Of a stretch of 64,000 nt of DNA, positions 1 through 7,600 are shown piece after piece. The position numbers were made by a program, and so were the translations under genes. The notes under the pieces were generated by a model. It was not told the origin of the DNA, made no database searches, and worked only from the letters and a program-made list of their open reading frames with translations. How positions within the stretch are numbered: position 1 is the stretch's first letter; every line of letters begins with the position of its first letter. The stretch is from Xenophilus aerolatus (GTDB lineage Bacteria; Pseudomonadota; Gammaproteobacteria; Burkholderiales; Burkholderiaceae_C), in NCBI GenBank assembly GCA_030418545.1, contig QAIB01000005.1, forward strand, positions 354,758-418,757, written 5' to 3'.

Positions 1-674
1 GCAACCAGCAGATCTGGATGCAGACGCTGACCTACGCCGGCGACAACAGCAAGTGGCGGCCCGAGCACATCAGCCGTTACCTCGATGCCCTGCGGAAGTG
101 GCACTACGCCCGCACCGGCAGCAAGACGGTGCGCTATGCCTGGGTGGCCGAGCTTCAAGAGCGCGGCGTCATTCACTACCACGTGATCGTTTGGCTCGAT
201 GCCGGCCTCGCGCCGCCCAAGGGTGACACGCCCTGGCGCAACGGCAAGGACCGCGCCGGCCTCACGCGCTGGATGCCGCCCATGTGGCCGCACGGCATGA
301 CCCGCCGCGACAAGGCCACAGCGCCTGTCGCCTATCTCATGAAGTACGCAAGCAAGGTCGAATCGAAGACCGTAGGAGGGTTTCCACGTGGAGCACGCAT
401 ACACGGTGCAGGCGGCATGGATGCTGTTGGCCGCGGTATCCGCCGCTGGGTGCTTTGGCCTGCATATGTGCAGGGCAACGCAGCGGCCGGTGACCCCTTC
501 AAGCCTGCGAAGGGAGGCGGCTATCTCAATGCTCAGACGGGCGAACTTGTCCAGTCTGAGTGGTCCCCAACGGGCGGCGGTTACAGCAGCTTTGTTCGCG
601 TCCGCGTACAGCCACGCGCTATCGACGCCGCAGGGCCCTTCTCGTGGTGGTCTGCCGCCACGACGGTGCATTGA
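1..674 (+). CDS. Inovirus replication initiation protein (RstA/gpII-like, HUH type), 5' truncated by window
   Basis: The frame is open from base 3, so the start lies upstream of the window. About 223 residues of the C-terminal part are visible. The stretch GVIHYHVIVWLD carries the H-x-H metal site of HUH rolling-circle endonucleases, and PVAYLMKYASK looks like the later Tyr/Lys motif that nicks the replication origin. The tail contains a GGMDAVGRGIRRW segment typical of phage replication proteins. The role would be nicking the double-stranded replicative form to start rolling-circle synthesis. It is the first gene of the inovirus operon here. The function class is confident; the exact family name is an inference. 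Confidence 0.85.
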   Translation, partial: NQQIWMQTLTYAGDNSKWRPEHISRYLDALRKWHYARTGSKTVRYAWVAELQERGVIHYHVIVWLDAGLAPPKGDTPWRNGKDRAGLTRWMPPMWPHGMTRRDKATAPVAYLMKYASKVESKTVGGFPRGARIHGAGGMDAVGRGIRRWVLWPAYVQGNAAAGDPFKPAKGGGYLNAQTGELVQSEWSPTGGGYSSFVRVRVQPRAIDAAGPFSWWSAATTVH

Positions 675-759
675 CATGGCACAGCCTGAGAGCATCGCTG
701 GAGGGACCCAGCCGGTCACGCGCAGCGGGGCCTGCTGGGTTCCGGAGGCGATGCGATGA
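388..759 (+). CDS. Possible overlapping gene inside the replication gene, small membrane protein
   Basis: This GTG-started frame is out of frame with the replication gene and has a perfect AGGAGG at 374-379, eight bases before the start. It encodes 123 residues with one hydrophobic segment near the N terminus (AAWMLLAAVSAAGCFGLHM). Its TGA overlaps the ATG of the next gene (ATGA at 756), which suggests translational coupling. Alternatively only the last 27 codons are used, from the ATG at 676, two bases after the replication stop. The replication frame is certain; this one may be fortuitous in high-GC DNA. Confidence 0.35.
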   Translation: MEHAYTVQAAWMLLAAVSAAGCFGLHMCRATQRPVTPSSLRREAAISMLRRANLSSLSGPQRAAVTAALFASAYSHALSTPQGPSRGGLPPRRCIDMAQPESIAGGTQPVTRSGACWVPEAMR

Positions 760-938
760 ACCGGCTGCAATGGTGCTCCGTCGCTATCGCCGTGGCCGCT
801 GTCTGGGGATGTGCCACCACGACGCCGCTTGGCACGGTGGCTGTGCCCGTGTCGCGAGACATCGGCAGCGCGCAGTGGTGGCATGAGCGAAACGCAGGCC
901 ACACCGGATGGCCGCCGAAGGATTGGAGGCCCCGGTGA
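756..938 (+). CDS. Small lipoprotein-like inovirus protein
   Basis: The protein has 60 residues with a hydrophobic N terminus ending in AVWGC, which resembles a lipobox, followed by a polar tail. A GGAGG-like ribosome site lies just upstream and the start overlaps the preceding stop (ATGA). It sits between the replication and coat genes, where inoviruses place small membrane and minor coat proteins. No family is recognised. The lipoprotein reading is inferred from the cysteine position only. Confidence 0.55.
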   Translation: MNRLQWCSVAIAVAAVWGCATTTPLGTVAVPVSRDIGSAQWWHERNAGHTGWPPKDWRPR

Positions 939-1042
939 GCATCGCATGGACCGACGCCGCAAGCGTCCTGCAGGCCATCTTTTGGATCAGCTTCGTGTTC
1001 CTGTTCGCGCTCGGCTACTCGCACGGCAACAAGGTCATCTGA
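935..1042 (+). CDS. Tiny single-helix membrane protein (minor coat candidate)
   Basis: This GTG-started frame encodes 35 residues. TTGGAGG at 923-929 is well placed and the start overlaps the previous stop (GTGA). The product is almost entirely one transmembrane helix (VLQAIFWISFVFLFALGYSH) with a short basic end. Size, topology and position match the pVII/pIX-type minor coat proteins of filamentous phages. The match is by size and position, not by sequence identity. Confidence 0.65.
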   Translation: MSIAWTDAASVLQAIFWISFVFLFALGYSHGNKVI

Positions 1043-1158
1043 TGTTCGACACCGCAACCATCATGAAGCTGATCGGCGCTGCCGCTGGCATCTACGCAAC
1101 CGGCTTCGTCGCCGGCAAAACCGCTGCATACATCCGTGCGATTCGCACGGTGCTGTGA
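1042..1158 (+). CDS. Tiny membrane protein (minor coat candidate)
   Basis: The start overlaps the previous stop as TGATG. The 38-residue product has a small hydrophobic stretch (LIGAAAGIYATGFVAG) and a basic C terminus, the layout of pVII/pIX-like minor virion proteins. It immediately precedes the major coat gene. No homologue is claimed. Confidence 0.6.
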   Translation: MFDTATIMKLIGAAAGIYATGFVAGKTAAYIRAIRTVL

Positions 1159-1182
1159 ATTGGCAATACCGCCAAGCCGCGC

Positions 1183-1200
1183 CCGGGTCGGTTCACCCGG
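1183..1200 (+). promoter_or_regulatory. RNA hairpin before the major coat gene
   Basis: CCGGGT and ACCCGG are separated by a six-base loop, 14 bases before the coat protein start. No T-run follows, so it is not a classical terminator. In filamentous phages structures near the coat gene help give it high expression through mRNA processing or stability; applying that here is an inference. Confidence 0.4.
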
Positions 1201-1213
1201 TTGGAGAGAAGAG

Positions 1214-1453
1214 ATGTTCGAGAAGACCCGCGCCATCGCGCGAAAGTACGGCCCGAAGGCCACTGTTGCGGCGATGACGCTGCCGTTCACCCTGGCCAGC
1301 TTCGCGCAATCGACCGATCCGTTCGACAGCGCTGTCGGCAGCATCACCACGAAGGTGGCGGCGTACGGCGCCGCGCTCGTGGTGCTGGCGGCCTCCGCCG
1401 TCGGCTTCTTCGTGGCGATCAAGTACGTCAAGAAGATTCCGCGCGCGACGTGA
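1214..1453 (+). CDS. Major coat protein (pVIII-like)
   Basis: The gene encodes 79 residues starting at the ATG behind TTGGAGAG. A basic N terminus and hydrophobic core form a signal peptide with likely cleavage after Ala31 (SFA|Q). This leaves a 48-residue mature protein: acidic start (QSTDPFD), a central membrane helix (AALVVLAASAVGFFVAI) and a Lys/Arg-rich C terminus (KYVKKIPR) that would face the DNA. This is the three-part plan of pVIII, the helical subunit that forms the virion tube. The TGA overlaps the next ATG. Confidence 0.9.
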   Translation: MFEKTRAIARKYGPKATVAAMTLPFTLASFAQSTDPFDSAVGSITTKVAAYGAALVVLAASAVGFFVAIKYVKKIPRAT

Positions 1454-2889
1454 TGAAAGCAGCGCACCGCCTCCTGTGGATGCTCCGAGCGCTGCTCGGG
1501 GCGGTGCTGCTGTGCGGCTCGGTCCTAGGCGGGCTCGTGCCCGCTACTGCCGTGGCGGCTATCCCGATGGGGACCAGCTACTGCGCTCAAAGCGGTAATG
1601 CCGGGCAGGGTGTCGCCAACGGTTGCGGCAGTTCAAAGGCGGCTGCGTGCACTGCGCTCGTCGCAAACTACAACGCGTCCGGCTACAGCCCGGACGATAT
1701 GCTTCCTGTCACCGGCGCGCTCTTTGGTGCGGCGCCCAATGAGCAGTGTCGAATTATTCGCGGTGGTCCCTATGCCGGCACGGTGTACGGCGACTTCCCG
1801 ATCTACAGCCAGGGCGAGGCATGCCCGGCTAACAGCACGCAGAGCGGCAACGTCTGCCAGTGCAACAGCGGGTATGTCGAAAGTGGCGGCCAGTGTGTGC
1901 AGAACCAGTGTGCTGCGAAGCTCGGTCAAACGACCATCGTGAACTGGACGGCCGGATGGCAGCGCACTCCGAACGATGACCGGTCGCCGCTCGTCGCGGC
2001 CAACAAGCCTTCGAATGTGCAGGCCGTGTGCAACGCCGGGTGCGAGCAGACATTCAATTGGGCCGACGCATGCCCGGAGTGTAAGAGTTACGTCTCCCAG
2101 ACACCCAACGGTCAAGGGCTCTATCGCGTCTCGGTCGATTTCGCGGCGACGTATACCGGCCAGAGTTGCACGCAGGGGCCGGCTGACGCGCCGATCACTG
2201 CGGACAACAGCAAAGACCCTCCTTGCCCTGGCTACGTAGGAGAGGTTAACGGCGTCAAAGGCTGTTATGGCACCGCAGACAAGCCGGTGACGACGCAGCC
2301 CAGCAATCTCCCGTCGGGCAATCCCATCATCGCCGGGAATCCCGCCGCAGGCGCGAAACCCACCAGCGGCGAGGGAAGTGGCTCGGGCAGTGCCGGGCGC
2401 ACGCCGTCAAGTGGCTCAGGCGGGAGCGCTGGCGGGCCTTCTGCTGCCGCGCAGGGCGGCAAGGGCAACGGTGCTGGCGGCGCATCTACTGGTAGCGGAA
2501 CCACGAACAAGCCCGGGGACGGCAAGGAACAAGAGAACTGCGGCGCGCCGGGACAGCCCATGTGCAGCGTCAAGGTCGATGAAACCGGCACGCCGTCGAG
2601 CGTCAGCACTGCCGATGGGTACGGCCAGAGCGTTGACACCTTCAAGGATGCGCAGAAGTCGAACATTGATGGTGCGGGCGCGAAGGCTAAGGAGACTATC
2701 GGCGAGTGGGGCCTGCCGTTTGAACTGCCGACCTCATGCCAAGCGCTGCCAACGGGCGCTTTCAACTTCACGCTCGATATCTGCCAGTGGCAGGGAATGA
2801 TTCACGACCTGATGGCGATGGTGTGGCTGTGCGTCACCGCATGGGCCTGCATTGGCATGGTCGGTCGCACGATGTCTGGAGGTAGTTGA
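1453..2889 (+). CDS. pIII-like adsorption (attachment) protein
   Basis: Starting at the ATG that overlaps the coat stop, the product has 478 residues. An N-terminal signal peptide (through AVAA near residue 36) is followed by a cysteine-rich extracellular domain. A long Gly/Ser-rich linker lies at about 310-365, then a C-terminal domain with a membrane helix (AMVWLCVTAWACIGMVG). This mirrors pIII of Ff phages: receptor-binding domains, glycine linkers and a C-terminal anchor that also ends virion assembly. The receptor (usually a pilus plus TolA) cannot be read from sequence. Confidence 0.8.
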   Translation: MKAAHRLLWMLRALLGAVLLCGSVLGGLVPATAVAAIPMGTSYCAQSGNAGQGVANGCGSSKAAACTALVANYNASGYSPDDMLPVTGALFGAAPNEQCRIIRGGPYAGTVYGDFPIYSQGEACPANSTQSGNVCQCNSGYVESGGQCVQNQCAAKLGQTTIVNWTAGWQRTPNDDRSPLVAANKPSNVQAVCNAGCEQTFNWADACPECKSYVSQTPNGQGLYRVSVDFAATYTGQSCTQGPADAPITADNSKDPPCPGYVGEVNGVKGCYGTADKPVTTQPSNLPSGNPIIAGNPAAGAKPTSGEGSGSGSAGRTPSSGSGGSAGGPSAAAQGGKGNGAGGASTGSGTTNKPGDGKEQENCGAPGQPMCSVKVDETGTPSSVSTADGYGQSVDTFKDAQKSNIDGAGAKAKETIGEWGLPFELPTSCQALPTGAFNFTLDICQWQGMIHDLMAMVWLCVTAWACIGMVGRTMSGGS

Positions 2890-2890
2890 C

Positions 2891-3211
2891 ATGCCAATCT
2901 TGGGTGCTTTCCTGGCGTCGGTCTTCGGCGCGCTGTTCGGTGGGTTGACGAAGGACGTTGCGCGCAAAGGTGCCACGATGGCCGCTGCGCTCGTGTCGTT
3001 CGCGGCTGCTGCCACGACGCTACTTGCCGTGATGCGCTCGACCGTGCAGCCGTTGATGCAGGCGATGTTCACTACCGGTTACGGTCAGGTCATCGGCCTT
3101 GCGTTCCCGCCAGTCGCCGGGACATGTCTCACTGCTATTGCCTCGTGCTGGGTTGCCTGTGCGGTCTACCGTATGCATGTCCGTATCGTGCAAGCCACAG
3201 CGAGCGCCTGA
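2891..3211 (+). CDS. pVI-like minor coat protein
   Basis: The 106-residue product has three hydrophobic stretches (FLASVFGALFGGL, MAAALVSFAAAATTLLAV, GTCLTAIASCWVACAV) and lies between the pIII-like and Zot genes. This is the place and topology of pVI, which with pIII caps the virion end. It resembles the small DUF2523-type inovirus membrane proteins. The stop overlaps the Zot start as TGATG, suggesting coupled translation. Confidence 0.75.
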   Translation: MPILGAFLASVFGALFGGLTKDVARKGATMAAALVSFAAAATTLLAVMRSTVQPLMQAMFTTGYGQVIGLAFPPVAGTCLTAIASCWVACAVYRMHVRIVQATASA

Positions 3212-4062
3212 TGCCGGTCTACAGCGTTGAGGGCAAGCTGGGCACCGGCAAGACCAAATTTACGGTGTGGCGTGCACAGGAGGCGCTGCAGCAGCGGCGT
3301 CGCGTCGCGAGCAACGTGGACATTAAGCCCGAGGTGCTGCACCCCTATGGCCCTCGCACTTACGTGCGGATTCCGGACAAGCCAACCGCTTTCGATCTCG
3401 AAGCGCTCGGGCATGGCAACCCGGATAACTACGACGAGGAACGCAACGGCGTGTTGATCCTCGATGAGCTTGGCACCTGGCTCAATGCACGCAGCTTTCA
3501 GGACAAGGACCGCGCCCACGTGCTGGACTGGCTCATCCACGCCAGAAAGCTCGGCTGGGACGTTTACCTCATCGTGCAGGACGCCGGCATGATCGACAAG
3601 CAGGTGCGCGAAGCGTTGATCGAGTACCAAGTGCGGTGCATGCGCATGGACAAGGTCCGCATCCCCTGGGTCGGGCGGCTGCTCGGCATCTTCCGTGAGC
3701 GGTGGGCGTACCTGCCGAAGTTCCATCAGGCCACGGCCCGGGTTGGCTTCGCTGGGGGGCAGATCGTCGCGGACCGCTGGATGTTTCGAGGGATCGGCCT
3801 GCACGCCGCCTACGACACCCGGCAAATCTTCCGCTCCGACTATCCGCACGGCTCGCACAGCGTGCTCCCGCCGTGGGACTGGACGCCTGAGCTACTGCCG
3901 CTCGAACGCCTGAAACAGCGCCTGCGGGACGCGATCAAGGCCCAGGCAAGGCCCAGGCCGCCTGCCAAGCCGAAAAAGGCCCTGGCGGCCCTGATTGGCC
4001 GGTTGCCGGCCCAGGACGCGGAAAGGTGGACCCGGCACTGCATCGCCAAGGGGTTGATCTGA
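3211..4062 (+). CDS. zot: Zot/pI-like filamentous phage assembly ATPase
   Basis: The 283-residue protein has a clear Walker A at residues 8-15 (GKLGTGKT) and Walker B at 82-86 (LILDE), the N-terminal Zot domain. Zot/pI is the inner-membrane motor that swaps coat protein for single-strand-binding protein during extrusion. The C terminus after about 235 is basic and Pro/Ala-rich, and no transmembrane helix is obvious, whereas pI and most Zot proteins have one followed by a periplasmic part. It may use another membrane partner or be a short form. It is the last structural gene of the operon. Confidence 0.88.
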   Translation: MPVYSVEGKLGTGKTKFTVWRAQEALQQRRRVASNVDIKPEVLHPYGPRTYVRIPDKPTAFDLEALGHGNPDNYDEERNGVLILDELGTWLNARSFQDKDRAHVLDWLIHARKLGWDVYLIVQDAGMIDKQVREALIEYQVRCMRMDKVRIPWVGRLLGIFRERWAYLPKFHQATARVGFAGGQIVADRWMFRGIGLHAAYDTRQIFRSDYPHGSHSVLPPWDWTPELLPLERLKQRLRDAIKAQARPRPPAKPKKALAALIGRLPAQDAERWTRHCIAKGLI

Positions 4063-4181
4063 CCGGGGCAGCGAAGGCGCCGGGAGTGTTCTGGAGAGGC
4101 TCGTAGAGCCTTGGAGGAACAGTCTCGGGGTCGTAGCGGCGCAAAGGGGGCAAGGATGTTACGCTCCGTTACATGCGGAGC
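4063..4181. promoter_or_regulatory. Inovirus intergenic region with two hairpins
   Basis: The gap after zot contains AGGCTC-GTA-GAGCCT (4097-4111) and GCTCCG-N7-CGGAGC (4163-4181); the ATG of the next small gene lies in the second loop. Neither has a T-run. Filamentous phages place the packaging signal and origins in hairpin-rich intergenic regions, so one may serve that role; this is inference. Confidence 0.35.
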
Positions 4182-4466
4182 TTCATGGCACTCCTTTTCT
4201 TCGTCGCACTCGGCGTAAATGCCCAGCCCGTTCACGAACGCGACCGGGCGGCCGATATCGCTCGGATGATGGGCCAGCAGCCGAAGGGCTCGGGCGAGAG
4301 GGGTATGGGGCAGCGCCCCATGGAGGACCGTCGATCAGGCGATTCCCCCCGTATCGAGGTGCAAGGTGTCGGGCCGTGTCCACCAGGGCATGGCGTCGGC
4401 GCAATCACCACGCATCGGGAAGGTCGAACTCAACGGAAGGAAATCTGCGCGGCACCCCTCAAGTAA
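4173..4466 (+). CDS. Small exported protein of the inovirus
   Basis: The 97-residue product begins with a short signal peptide (RSFMALLFFVALGVNAQ) and continues as a polar, Gly/Arg-rich chain without a recognised domain. The start codon lies within a hairpin loop, which could limit translation. It sits between the assembly ATPase and the recombinase, where inoviruses carry accessory genes. No function is assigned. Confidence 0.45.
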   Translation: MRSFMALLFFVALGVNAQPVHERDRAADIARMMGQQPKGSGERGMGQRPMEDRRSGDSPRIEVQGVGPCPPGHGVGAITTHREGRTQRKEICAAPLK

Positions 4467-4481
4467 AGCAGGGCGTCTCTC

Positions 4482-4497
4482 GCGCTTGCAAAACAGA
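4482..4497 (+). repeat. Direct repeat copy 1 flanking the recombinase gene
   Basis: GCGCTTGCAAAACAGA here recurs as GCGCTTACAAAACTGA at 5068-5083 with two mismatches, on the two sides of the serine recombinase gene. It is a candidate recombinase site or att sub-site; this is a positional inference. Confidence 0.4.
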
Positions 4498-4531
4498 CCG
4501 CCGCAGGCGCGAGCGGTGGCAGAGGCAGGGC

Positions 4532-5083
4532 ATGGAAATTGGGTATGGAAGGGTTTCAACCAACCAGCAGGACACAGCACTGCAAGAGGACGCATTTAGG
4601 CGTGCAGGGGTGCGGCGTGTCGTCACGGAGAAATGGTCCGGAGTGGGCGTCCGCCCCGAGTTGCGCAAGCTGATCGCCGGCCTTCGCCCTGGCGATCGCG
4701 TGACGGTCTACAAGCTCGATCGGCTCGGTCGGAGCCTCCAAGACCTCTTGGCAATACTCGAGCGCATCGACGCGGCCGGCGCGAGGTTCCGCAGCCTCAC
4801 AGAGCCCATCGACACCACAACGCCGGCCGGCAAGCTCATGTACTCCGTGCTGGGCGCAGTGGCCGAATTCGAGCGGTCGATCATCCGGGAGAGAACCCTT
4901 GCGGGGCAGGCGGCCGCGAGGGAGCGGGGGAGGTATGTCGGCAGGCCCCCGCACCTGACGTTGAAGCAGTGTGAGCAGGTCGCCAAGCTGCTCAGTCGCG
5001 GGTACGCCGTTGACGCCCTGGCGGATCGGTTCGGCGTGAACCCCTGGGTGATAAAGCGCGCGCCGCTGCGCTTACAAAACTGA
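4532..5083 (+). CDS. Serine recombinase (resolvase/invertase family)
   Basis: The product has 183 residues. The N-terminal catalytic domain starts IGYGRVSTNQQD with the nucleophilic serine (YGRVS), followed by the KLDRLGRS motif, the GKLMYSVLGAVAEFERSIIRERT helix region and a C-terminal helix-turn-helix that ends at the gene end. Small serine recombinases mediate site-specific insertion in some inoviruses, for example the Ralstonia phiRSM group, and that is the likely role here. The stop is 16 bp from hrcA. Confidence 0.9.
   Translation: MEIGYGRVSTNQQDTALQEDAFRRAGVRRVVTEKWSGVGVRPELRKLIAGLRPGDRVTVYKLDRLGRSLQDLLAILERIDAAGARFRSLTEPIDTTTPAGKLMYSVLGAVAEFERSIIRERTLAGQAAARERGRYVGRPPHLTLKQCEQVAKLLSRGYAVDALADRFGVNPWVIKRAPLRLQN
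5068..5083 (+). repeat. Direct repeat copy 2, at the probable right end of the inovirus
   Basis: GCGCTTACAAAACTGA covers the last codons and stop of the recombinase gene and matches 4482-4497 at 14 of 16 positions. Being at the boundary with hrcA it may belong to the attachment site. Confidence 0.4.
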
Positions 5084-5099
5084 ACACTAAAATCTTTCA

Positions 5100-6104
5100 A
5101 TGCTGGACGACCGCGCCAAGTTGTTGCTCAAGACTTTGGTCGAGCGATACATCGCCGACGGCACGCCCGTCGGTTCGCGCACGCTCTCCCGTGCGCCCGG
5201 GCTGGAACTCTCGCCCGCGACCATCCGCAACGTGATGGCCGACCTCGAGGAACTGGGCCTCATCGTGAGCCCGCACACCTCGGCAGGCCGCATTCCGACC
5301 GCGCGCGGTTACCGCCTCTTCGTCGACACCATGCTCACCGCGCAGCGGCCGCAGCTCGCCGCGCCGAGCCTGCCGGCCGACCAGCCGCAGAAGGTGATCG
5401 CCAACGCGGCGCAGCTGCTGTCGAACCTCTCGCAGTTCGTCGGTGTGGTCATGGCGCCGCGGCGCACCTCGGCCTTCCGCCACATCGAATTCCTTCGGCT
5501 GTCCGACCGGCGGCTGCTGGTCATCATCGTCTCGCCCGACGGCGATGTGCAGAACCGCGTCATCTTCACCGACCGGGAGTACTCGCAGTCCGAACTGGTC
5601 GAGGCATCGAACTACCTCAATGCGAACTACAGCGGCCTGTCGATGGAACAGGTGCGCGACCGCCTCAAGACCGAGATGGACACCTTGCGTGGCGAGATCG
5701 CCTCGCTGATGCAGGCGGCGGTGCAGGTCAGTTCCGAGGCCATGACGCAGGCGCAGGAAGAGGTGGTCGTGGCCGGCGAACGCAACCTGCTCGCGGTGAG
5801 CGATTTCTCCAGCGACATGGGGCAGCTGCGGCGTGCCTTCGAACTGTTCGAGCAGAAGGCGCAGCTGCTGCGGCTGCTCGACGTCTCCAGCAAGGCCGAC
5901 GGCGTGCGCATCTTCATCGGCGGCGAAAGCCACGTCGTGCCTGTCGAGGAACTGTCGGTCGTGAGCGCGAGCTACGAGGTCGACGGGGAGGTGGTGGGCA
6001 CGCTGGGCGTGATCGGCCCCACGCGCATGCCCTACGACCGCATGATCCAGATCGTGGACATCACCTCGCGCCTGGTGAGCAACGCGCTCAGCCATCACAA
6101 ATAG
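5100..6104 (+). CDS. hrcA: Heat-inducible transcription repressor HrcA
   Basis: The 334-residue protein is full length. It has an N-terminal winged helix ([48 protein letters not shown]) and the HrcA dimerisation/inserted domain after it. HrcA binds CIRCE elements (TTAGCACTC-N9-GAGTGCTAA) to repress groESL and dnaK operons and is kept active by GroEL. No CIRCE copy lies in the few bases upstream. Those are shared with the end of the inovirus, so the native promoter region appears displaced; a TAAAAT box at 5088-5093 is the only -10-like sequence close to the start. Confidence 0.97.
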   Translation: MLDDRAKLLLKTLVERYIADGTPVGSRTLSRAPGLELSPATIRNVMADLEELGLIVSPHTSAGRIPTARGYRLFVDTMLTAQRPQLAAPSLPADQPQKVIANAAQLLSNLSQFVGVVMAPRRTSAFRHIEFLRLSDRRLLVIIVSPDGDVQNRVIFTDREYSQSELVEASNYLNANYSGLSMEQVRDRLKTEMDTLRGEIASLMQAAVQVSSEAMTQAQEEVVVAGERNLLAVSDFSSDMGQLRRAFELFEQKAQLLRLLDVSSKADGVRIFIGGESHVVPVEELSVVSASYEVDGEVVGTLGVIGPTRMPYDRMIQIVDITSRLVSNALSHHK

Positions 6105-6152
6105 GACGCGGCCGAAGGCCCACGGGCGGACGCCTAGAATCCCGCGTCGCGC

Positions 6153-6229
<77 letters not shown>

Positions 6230-6300
6230 CGCGAGGTTTTGAGAAGATATTTTCGTGAGTCCGGGATGCGCCAAAAACGCGTGCTATACTTGCGAGCTTA

Positions 6301-6377
6301 GCGGCTGTAGCTCAGCTGGATAGAGTACTTGGCTACGAACCAAGGGGTCGTGGGTTCGATTCCTGCCAGCCGCACCA
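6301..6377 (+). tRNA. tRNA-Arg (ACG)
   Basis: The cloverleaf has acceptor GCGGCTG/CAGCCGC, anticodon stem CTTGG/CCAAG with loop CTACGAA (anticodon ACG) and encoded CCA. Its 3' 45 bases are the attachment site of the adjacent prophage, and integration left the tRNA intact. Confidence 0.97.
6333..6377 (+). repeat. attL: attL, 45-bp direct repeat (3' part of tRNA-Arg)
   Basis: From the anticodon loop to the CCA end of tRNA-Arg, 45 bases are repeated without mismatch at 35597-35641. Sequences diverge on both sides. A tyrosine integrase gene lies 41 bp away. This defines the left prophage end. Confidence 0.95.
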
Positions 6378-6397
6378 TACTTTCCTTCGGGAATTCA

Positions 6398-6431
6398 ACA
6401 GCTTAGAGGCTTACCCCTCTAGGCTGTTTTT
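6398..6431 (+). terminator. Rho-independent terminator at the left prophage end
   Basis: ACAGCTTAGAGG pairs with CCTCTAGGCTGT around a short loop, followed by TTTTT. It can end transcription of the tRNA-Arg gene in the lysogen. The integrase stop codon lies inside the stem. Confidence 0.7.
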
Positions 6432-7600
6432 CTTTGCGCGGGGACTTTGTGGGGACTCAGTTCCCGCCGCCTCTCTTCGTGCTCCAGCCGCAGCGTCGTC
6501 AGGCTCTTGTTCCAGCCCGCCTGCTCGGCCTTGATCTTCTCCAGCGCCGCGAGCAGCTCCACCAGCTGGCCCATCGTGTAGTGATGGGTCATGTTGTTGG
6601 TCGTGTGCCACAGCAGGTCGGAGATCGTCTCGCCCGACACGCCGGCCTCCCGCAGGCGCATGCCCACCGTGTGCCGCAGGTCGTGCACGTGCAGATCGCC
6701 CAGCTCGGCCGCCGCCCGCGCGCGCTCCCAGGCCGTGTTGAGCATGCGCTCCACCGGCCGGTACGGCATCTTTGGCGGCTGATCGACGTTCTTGACCCGC
6801 TCGCGGCGCCACACGAAGACGAAGTCGTCGTGCATGCCGCGGCAGGACTCGATCACCGACTGCGCCACGCTGTTGCAGACCACCACCCGCGTGCGGCGGC
6901 GGCCCTTGACGTGCTGGCGCGGCACCTCGAACACCGAAACGCCCAGCTCCGGCACCTTGATCTCCCACTCCCACCGCAGGCTGCAGACCACGTCGTCACG
7001 CACGCCGGTGTTCAGGGTGAACAGCGACATGCGCGCCAGGTGGTCAGGCAGCAGCGGCAGCAGCCGGCGCTGCTCGGCCCAGGTGATGGGCCGCGGCTCG
7101 CGCTGAAAGCCAACGAGCGGCAGCAGGGTGATCGCCGGCGCCTTGTCCAGCCACGTCCGGCCCGCGTCGTCCCGCCAGCTCGTGGCCGCCAGGTTCAGGA
7201 TCCGCCGCACCACGCCGAGCGCGGTGTTGATGGTCTTGTGCGCGCGGCCGGCTTGCAGCCGCGCGTCGACGTAGGGCTTGAGCGTGTTGTCGTGCACCTG
7301 GTGCAGTTCGAGCGCGCCGATGTAGGGCATGACACCTTTCAGGAGGTAGATCTCAGTTTCGAGCGATACCTTGTCCTGGTGGAGTGACACGTAGTGCGCC
7401 GCGGTCGCATCGAAGGTGCGGATCTCGCGGGCGCCGTGGACGGCCACCTCGCGCAGCTGGCCCAGCCGGGCGATCAGCCACCGTTCCGCTTCTTCAAAGC
7501 TGCCGAAGCCGCTGTGGCGAAGTCGATGCTTGCGCCACCACTTGTCGACCTCCCAGGTTCCGTTGTCTCGGGGGTAGATGCCCCGTGTCGTTTGGCCCAT
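6419..7600 (-). CDS. int: Phage tyrosine integrase
   Basis: The 393-residue protein has an N-terminal arm/core-binding part and a C-terminal catalytic domain. Its residues are Arg201 (NTGVRDD), Lys232 (VKGRRR), His306-x-x-Arg309 (VHDLRHT), His332 (LLWHTT) and Tyr341 (HHYTM). It catalyses recombination between attP and the tRNA-Arg attB and, with a directionality factor, excision. It is the terminal gene of the leftward operon and lies next to attL, the usual place. All catalytic residues are present, so it is likely active. Confidence 0.95.
   Translation of the reverse strand: MGQTTRGIYPRDNGTWEVDKWWRKHRLRHSGFGSFEEAERWLIARLGQLREVAVHGAREIRTFDATAAHYVSLHQDKVSLETEIYLLKGVMPYIGALELHQVHDNTLKPYVDARLQAGRAHKTINTALGVVRRILNLAATSWRDDAGRTWLDKAPAITLLPLVGFQREPRPITWAEQRRLLPLLPDHLARMSLFTLNTGVRDDVVCSLRWEWEIKVPELGVSVFEVPRQHVKGRRRTRVVVCNSVAQSVIESCRGMHDDFVFVWRRERVKNVDQPPKMPYRPVERMLNTAWERARAAAELGDLHVHDLRHTVGMRLREAGVSGETISDLLWHTTNNMTHHYTMGQLVELLAALEKIKAEQAGWNKSLTTLRLEHEERRRELSPHKVPAQRKTA

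Larger units (their letters stand above)
1..5083 (+). mobile_element. Inovirus (filamentous phage) prophage, right part
   Basis: The gene order replication protein, tiny membrane proteins, major coat protein, pIII-like adsorption protein, pVI-like protein and Zot assembly ATPase, all on one strand with ATGA/TGATG overlaps, is the standard inovirus order. A serine recombinase follows as the probable integration enzyme. The element starts outside the window. Its right end is not proved but must lie before hrcA at 5100. No pIV secretin gene is visible, so export would use a host secretin or a gene outside the window. Confidence 0.9.
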
